A stretch of 64,000 bases of DNA, taken from assembly GCF_001909055.1 (NCBI RefSeq), contig NZ_LVWI01000048.1:62001-126000 (forward strand), given 5' to 3'. This document shows, piece after piece, positions 33,001 through 39,000 of the stretch (position 1 is its first letter; each line of letters starts with the position of its first letter). The notes below the pieces were generated by a model. That model did no database searches and was not told the origin of the DNA. It saw nothing but the letters and a program-made list of their open reading frames with translations. Source of the stretch: Paenibacillus helianthi (lineage in GTDB: Bacteria; Bacillota; Bacilli; Paenibacillales; Paenibacillaceae). The position numbers and the translations under genes were made by a program.

Positions 33001-36000
33001 GCATATCCAGCAATGCGTCGAACAGCTGCTCATACTTTGGCACAATGCCAAGGGCCTTCAGCAGCTCCTGTCTACCGTAGCGTTCACCCGCTGCCGGAAA
33101 CAGACTCTCCCTGAAGTACAGCCACAGGGCCAGCAGGCCGAATCGTTCCAGCTCCTTAAATCCGTTTTTCAAGAAATCTATCTGCTCCATCCCGTGCTTG
33201 CGTGATCCCGAATCCAAGCTGATCTCCTGAATCACGGACGGCAGCCGGGCAGGATATACCTTGGCACGGATGTTATTGTCGAATCCCAGCTTATGGATTA
33301 GAAATGGTTTGGCTTTGAACATCAGCACCTGCGGGACCGGCTGAGCCAGCGCTCTGCCGATCGTCTTCATACCCTCAGCCGTATCAATGGGAAGCAGACC
33401 GGCTTCCGTGAGCAAACTGCGGTATCCATCCGATGCCACGGCCCCGACATTGCCCCAGAAGCTCCAATTGATTACCTTCACCGGATAAGCGGTCTTGGCG
33501 CCCAGCCAGATCGAGAACGCGTCCTGAAAGGAACTAGCCGCACTGTAATTGCTCTGGCCTTGATTGCCCAGAAGCGAATTCGTGGAAGAGAACAAGACCA
33601 TAAAATCCAGCGGAACATCCATACAGGCTTCGCCCAGAGCAACAGAACCTGTCAGCTTCGGAGCAAGTACACTTATCAGGTGATCCTCGTTCATGTTCTC
33701 AATTCTCATATCTTGAAGCACCATTGCCGAATGGAACACTCCGTGGAGGGAGCCGTATAACACACGGGCCTGTTCTATTGCCGCTGTGAGAGCGGACGGA
33801 TCGGTAAGATCGGCCTGAATGTAGACAGCCTCTCCCCCCGCCCGGCGGATATCGGCAAGCTTCTGCTCCATCTCTTCCGTCAACCGGCTGCGTCCCGTCA
33901 GAATCAGCCGGGCCTGGACCGTTCTGCCCAGGTGCAGCCCCAGTTCCCAACCGATTCCGCCCGCGCCGGCAATCCAGTATACTCCCCGGTTCCGGAAAGC
34001 GAGGCCGTCGCCGGACGGAAGATCAAGGCCGATGATCCTGCGGGTATACAGCTTGCCGCGGCGAACGGCAAGCTCTCCCGCTGCCCCCGACGCTGCTGCT
34101 TCCAGAAACGCATGTGCAGTCTCGCTGCTTGCTGCCGCATTCGGACAGCCCTGCTGCGGAAGATCCGCCAGCAGCAGGGACAGGCCGGGGTACTCCAGTG
34201 CTGCGCTTTTTAAGAAACCGCTTATGGCAGCGTGTACCGGATTCGTTGACTCGCCGGGCAGAACCTCGAAGATACCATTCGTTACAACAGTGAGCCGGAT
34301 ACCCCGGATGTGACCAATGGCCTTAACTAGATGGAACAGCGCCACAACCCCGCAGCTTTGCCTTGCTTCCCAATCGGCGATCTCGCCGGTTGGGACCGGG
34401 CTGTCACTAAGTCCGCCAAGGAAATAGACTTCGGCAATGCCGTTCTCCTCCACCGTTCTCCGATAAGCCGCCTCATCGTTATAGGCAACGGTCCAACTGC
34501 ATCCTTCCTCCATAGAGGTTGCTTCCGCCACTCGGATTTCCAGACAATCCGGCATCTTGTTCCGCAGTGCCTGGGTGAAACCGCTAATGCCCGGAACCTC
34601 TTGCTCTCCTGAGATAAGCAGCACACGCCCGCTCTTCATCGGCGTACTGCTCCGGCGTTCACTATAACTGCCCATCACCCACTGCGGAACATATAGACTG
34701 TGTTCCTCCGCTTTTTTGATTTCGCGGGAAGCAAGGTTGTGGAAGGCTACGCATAATTTGCCCTGCATATCAAGGAGCGCCAGATTGTGGACATCCTTCC
34801 CTGCTTGGACGGCATAGACATAATACTCGCGGGAGCGCAGCGGCTCCATAATATGAATCTGCTCTGCGGAGAATGGCAGCTTGGCTACTCCCTTCTCCGT
34901 ATTCTGATCAAACAGGCAGCCCATAGATTGCAGCACACAATCCAGTAATACCGGATGGGCCGTATAGCTGCCCAGTTCCGCATAAGCTTCATCCGACAGC
35001 TTAATCCGTCCCAGCACTTCCTTTGCACTGTGCCATACCTCTTCCATAGCCTGGAAGAAGGGGCCGTATACAATGCCGCTGCCTGCTGCCATCTGCGAGT
35101 AAAATCGCTGCTTGTCCATGTACTGCGGACAACGGGCAATAATCTCACTTACATTCACAAATTCAGCCTTAGCCTGGTGAGCAGTCCCGCTGTCGCTGGA
35201 CACGCTGCCACTGGCATGCAGCCTGCTCCCGCTTGCATCGGGACCGGCGCTCTCGATCTCGAACCGGAAGGCATCGCCATCCTCCTGCACCGAAAGATGC
35301 ACTTCTGCCAGTGCAGCCTCCTCCACGGTTAGTTGCTGCAGCCACACGATGTCTGATATGCGCCATGTTTGCGCATCTCCGAGCATACCTGTGGCTTCAA
35401 CGACCATTTCCACATATCCCGTTCCCGGAAACACTGATTTTCCGTTCACCATGTGGTCACGAACAATCGGGTGGGAAGCGCTCCAGACTTTGCGGAACAC
35501 CAGCCCCTCCCCCAAACTTTGTGCGGGCGCGATATGGTCCAGCATAGCCGTTAAGGTTGCCTTGCTGCCGGAGGATGTTCCGTATTGCGGTTTCCGGTTT
35601 CGTACCGGCACCCAGTGGGATTCTCGGAGAAACGGGTAGGTCGGCAACGAAATTCTGCCCGGCCCATCCCCGACATACCACCGTCTCCAATTAGGTTCGA
35701 AGCCCTTCAGCCATAGCCGTGCGATCTTGTCCCAATGGCCTTGAGATGCAAGCCTGTCCAGAATCTCGGCCAAATCCCCGTCGTCCAGCACCGCTTCCAG
35801 ACCTTCGCTGTATGCCGATGCATACAGGTTCGGCACCGGATCTTCTCCCTGCAAATACAGACCAAGCTTGTCCAGTAATTCAGCGGCATCCGATACGACC
35901 ACAGCAAGCCGCTCCTGCAGCGGTTCCCGGCCCGTCTGCAGCGTATAGGCGATCTTCTCAAGCGGAATCGTTGACCCGCTTGCCTGCATCTCGCCCAGAT

Positions 36001-39000
36001 ACCGGACCAGATTCTCCGCTTGCCGTTTCAATTCAGTCGTTCCCTTGGCAGACAGCACGATGATAACCGGTGCTCCGCCCTGTGCCGGTTGCGCTGCTGC
36101 CGGTCCACTTACATACTCTTCCAGCAACACATGGGCGTTGGTTCCGCCGAACCCGAAGGAACTGACACCGCCCCGCAGCGGGATGTCATTGCCTGCCCCG
36201 TCTTTAAGGTGCTCCCACTGTCTGGTCTGGCCCACAAGATACAACGGGCTTCCTTCCAGTGAAAGATAGGGATTAACCTCCCGAAGATGCAGATTGCCCG
36301 GAAGCTGCTTGTGATGCAAGGCCAGAACTACCTTGATTAGCCCGGCCACTCCGGCCATCGCTTCCAAATGTCCGATGTTTGTTTTGACCGAGCCTATGCC
36401 GCAATGGGATGCTTGGGCGGCAGGCCGGTCCCATTCCCGGTAGAGCTGGTGCAGCGCCGCCGTCATTCCGTTGACTTCGATCGGATCGCCCAGTGCGGTT
36501 CCCGTTCCGTGAGCTTCCAGATAACCGATGGTTGCCGGATCAAAGCCGGCATCATGGAAGGCCGATACAATCAATTCCTGCTGGGCAGTGCTGTTGGGTG
36601 CAGTCAGCGAGTTGGTCTTGCCGCCATGATTGACCGCCGTTCCCTTGATGACCGCATAGATGTGGTCACCGTCGGCCAACGCCTGCGACATACGCTTCAG
36701 GAACACAACCGCACAACCTTCTCCGCGCACATAACCGTTAGCCGAGGAATCAAACGCCTTGCACCGTCCGTCCCCGCTCAACATATTGATCTTGCTCAGC
36801 GCAATGTGGGCGAACGGGCTCAAGATCAGATTGACACCGCCCGCCAGCGCCATATCGCAGGCACCGCTGCGGATCGCTTCCACTGCCCGGTTAACGCTCA
36901 CCAACGAACTGGAGCATGCCGTATCGGTCAGTTCGCTCGGACCTTTCAAGTTATAGAAATAAGAGATGCGGTTCGGGATGACGGCTGTAACAATGCCCGA
37001 TAATGTATGCGGGTCAATATCCGACTCCCTCATGAGAATTTCGGCATAGTCGGAGCTGGTCGCTCCGACAAATACGCCTGTTCTGGAGCCGGAGAGCATG
37101 GAAGGTCTATAGCCGGCATCCTCAAAGGCTGCCCAGACGGTCTCCAGCATGATCCGCTGCTGCGGGTCCATCAGTTGCGCCTCCCGTGGTGATATTCCGA
37201 AGAAGGAGGCATCGAATTTATCGACATCTGGAATAAATCCGCCCCACTTGGACACGGACTTGTTCGGATCTTCATTGGTTTCATCGTAATACTGCTTCCA
37301 GTCCCAACGGTCTGCCGGAATTTCCGTAATCAAATCCCGTTCGGCGACAATCTGCTGCCAGAACTGCTCCAGATTTGCCGAACCCGGCAGCTTGCCGCTC
37401 ATGCCGACAATGGCAATATCCCCGGCATTAGCCGCCGGGCCTTCCCCCTCCACGCTGCCGGCCCGCTCATTCGTCGCTCTCCGGGCCTCGTGAGCCGGAA
37501 ATTGGGCGTGCCGCTGCTCATCTGTAAGCTGCCCACCGTGATGGGAAGCCATTTCGCCAGGGTATGCAGCCGTCAAATAACCGGCAAAGTCCCGGATCGT
37601 CGAATAGCTGTAGAAGAGCGTCGGATTCGTCTTCACACCGTAATGCTTGTTGATAAGCGCTGCCAGAGCCGTAAAGGAGATGGAGTCAAATCCCATCTGG
37701 CCCAGGTTCGTCAGCAGGTTCGCCTCAACGGGCAACGCTTTTATTATCCCGGCAAGGCGGACCAGTTCATTCTCAACCAATGGCTGCAGATCCAGGGCCG
37801 AGCTGCCGGAGGTATGTAACTGTTGCTTCTCCGGCCCGCTCTGCTCGTCCATCGGGACAGAACCGGCCAGGCCGAACAAATGCGCAATCTGCTCCGTCCC
37901 GGCGGACGCCAGCTGCTTCCGGTCCACCTTGCGGTTTAAGGTCAGAGGATAACCGGATACATACATGATCCGGGAAGGAACCATATACTCCGGCAAAACA
38001 AGCCGGACTTGTCTTTGCAGATCCAGCACATCCGGCATCCTGTCCGTATGCTGAGGAACAAGGAATGCCGTCAGCTGCTTGTCATTTCCTTCGTCCCGCG
38101 CCACCACAACCGCTTCGGCAATGCCTCCGGTCTTATGCAGCACATTCTCGATTTCGCCCAGTTCTATGCGGAACCCCCGAATTTTGACCTGAAAATCCGC
38201 CCGCCCAAGATAATCCACGGTGCCATCCAGCATGTAACGGGCCAAATCCCCGGTCTTGTACATTCTTGAGGATCGATCCGGATGAAATGGGTCAGGCAAA
38301 AAGCGGCGCTTCGTTTCCTCCTCCCGGTTCAAATAGCCGATGGCGACCCCGTCTCCGCCGATATACAGCTCTCCCGTGACACCGGCAGGCACAGGCTGGA
38401 GCGATGCGTCCAGCACATAGAATTGCGTGTTCGCAATGGGCCGGCCAATGCTGATTCGGCCTGCACTTTCCACTTTGCTGACAGAGGACCATATCGTAGT
38501 CTCCGTCGGGCCGTACAGGTTCCAGAGCCCGTTGCCCAGCGGCAACAGCTGATCTGCCAACTCCCTGGACAGAGCTTCGCCGCCGCACAGCATTTTGATC
38601 CGCAGGGGGGAATCCCAGCCGGCCACAAGCAGCATTTGCCATGTTGCAGGGGTCGCCTGCATCATGGTGATTCTGCCTTCCGCCAGCTTGTCCAGCAGAA
38701 GGATGCCATCCTTCTGCATGTCCTCCGGGGCTATTTCCAATTGGGCACCAACTATAAGCGGCAAATACAACTCCAGTCCCGCAATATCGAAGCAGACCGT
38801 TGTTACGGCAAGCAGTCTGTCATCCGGCGTACAACCGGGCTGCCGGGCCATGGAGCACAGAAAGTTGGTCAGTCCAACGTGGCTCACTATAATTCCTTTG
38901 GGCTTTCCTGTCGAACCGGATGTGAATATGGTGTATACCGGGTCGTCCGGCTGTAAGGATACCAAAGGGGCTATCTGCTCCAGCTCCTCCGAAGAGGCAG